The translations under genes were made by a program, and so were the position numbers. Under the pieces are notes generated by a model. It made no database searches. It was not told the origin of the DNA and was given only the letters and a program-made list of their open reading frames with translations. A DNA stretch of 5,529 nt from an uncultured Eubacteriales bacterium (GTDB lineage Bacteria; Bacillota; Clostridia; UBA1381), in the NCBI GenBank assembly GCA_900556575.1, contig USPO01000122.1:1-5529 (forward strand), read 5' to 3'. Below are positions 5,488 through 5,529 of the stretch, piece after piece. Each line of letters opens with the position of its first letter. Positions within the stretch are counted from its first letter, which is position 1.

Positions 5488-5529
5488 TGAAACAAGCAAA
5501 ACAATAGGAAACTACAGGTATTAATTTTT

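Overview
All five protein-coding genes in this window lie on the minus strand, so the window reads from right to left. The gene set is rapZ, yvcK, whiA, a GH112 galactoside phosphorylase and the start of a SpoIVFB-like intramembrane protease. Together with moderate AT-richness, AGGAGG-type ribosome binding sites and A-tract promoters, this points to an anaerobic, probably gut-dwelling and possibly spore-forming member of the Clostridia (Lachnospiraceae or Oscillospiraceae type). The genus cannot be fixed from the sequence alone.

Layout, in the direction of transcription. Positions 5529-5328 are non-coding and hold a GC-rich multi-hairpin repeat (5440-5487) and a short leader hairpin in front of rapZ. 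rapZ (5327-4473) and yvcK (4468-3503) are separated by 4 nt and form one translationally coupled unit. It ends in a clear intrinsic terminator (3464-3485). whiA (3353-2628) follows with its own extended -10 promoter, which overlaps a perfect 15-bp tandem duplication. The usual rapZ-yvcK-whiA order is therefore kept but split into two transcription units. This WhiA lacks about 60 residues of the first LAGLIDADG-like lobe. An A-rich spacer (2627-2523) carries a strong extended -10 promoter for the GH112 phosphorylase (2522-366), a single-gene unit closed by a perfect 16-bp hairpin terminator (297-332). Immediately after that hairpin begins a truncated M50 protease gene (281-1), which runs off the left edge of the window.

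Function. RapZ and YvcK are nucleotide/sugar-nucleotide-binding regulators linked to amino-sugar and cell-envelope metabolism. WhiA is a DNA-binding regulator of division and sporulation. The GH112 enzyme phosphorolyses a beta-galactosyl disaccharide in the cytoplasm. Its core active-site regions are readable, but the acceptor-side segment differs from the bifidobacterial lacto-N-biose/galacto-N-biose enzymes as I recall them, so the substrate is open and galactosyl-rhamnose is a real possibility. No transporter or other sugar-pathway gene is visible.

I found no CRISPR array, insertion sequence, tRNA/rRNA or evident new defence system. The items most worth a second look are the compact WhiA, the tandem duplication in its promoter, the GH112 subclass, and the repeat at the right end.
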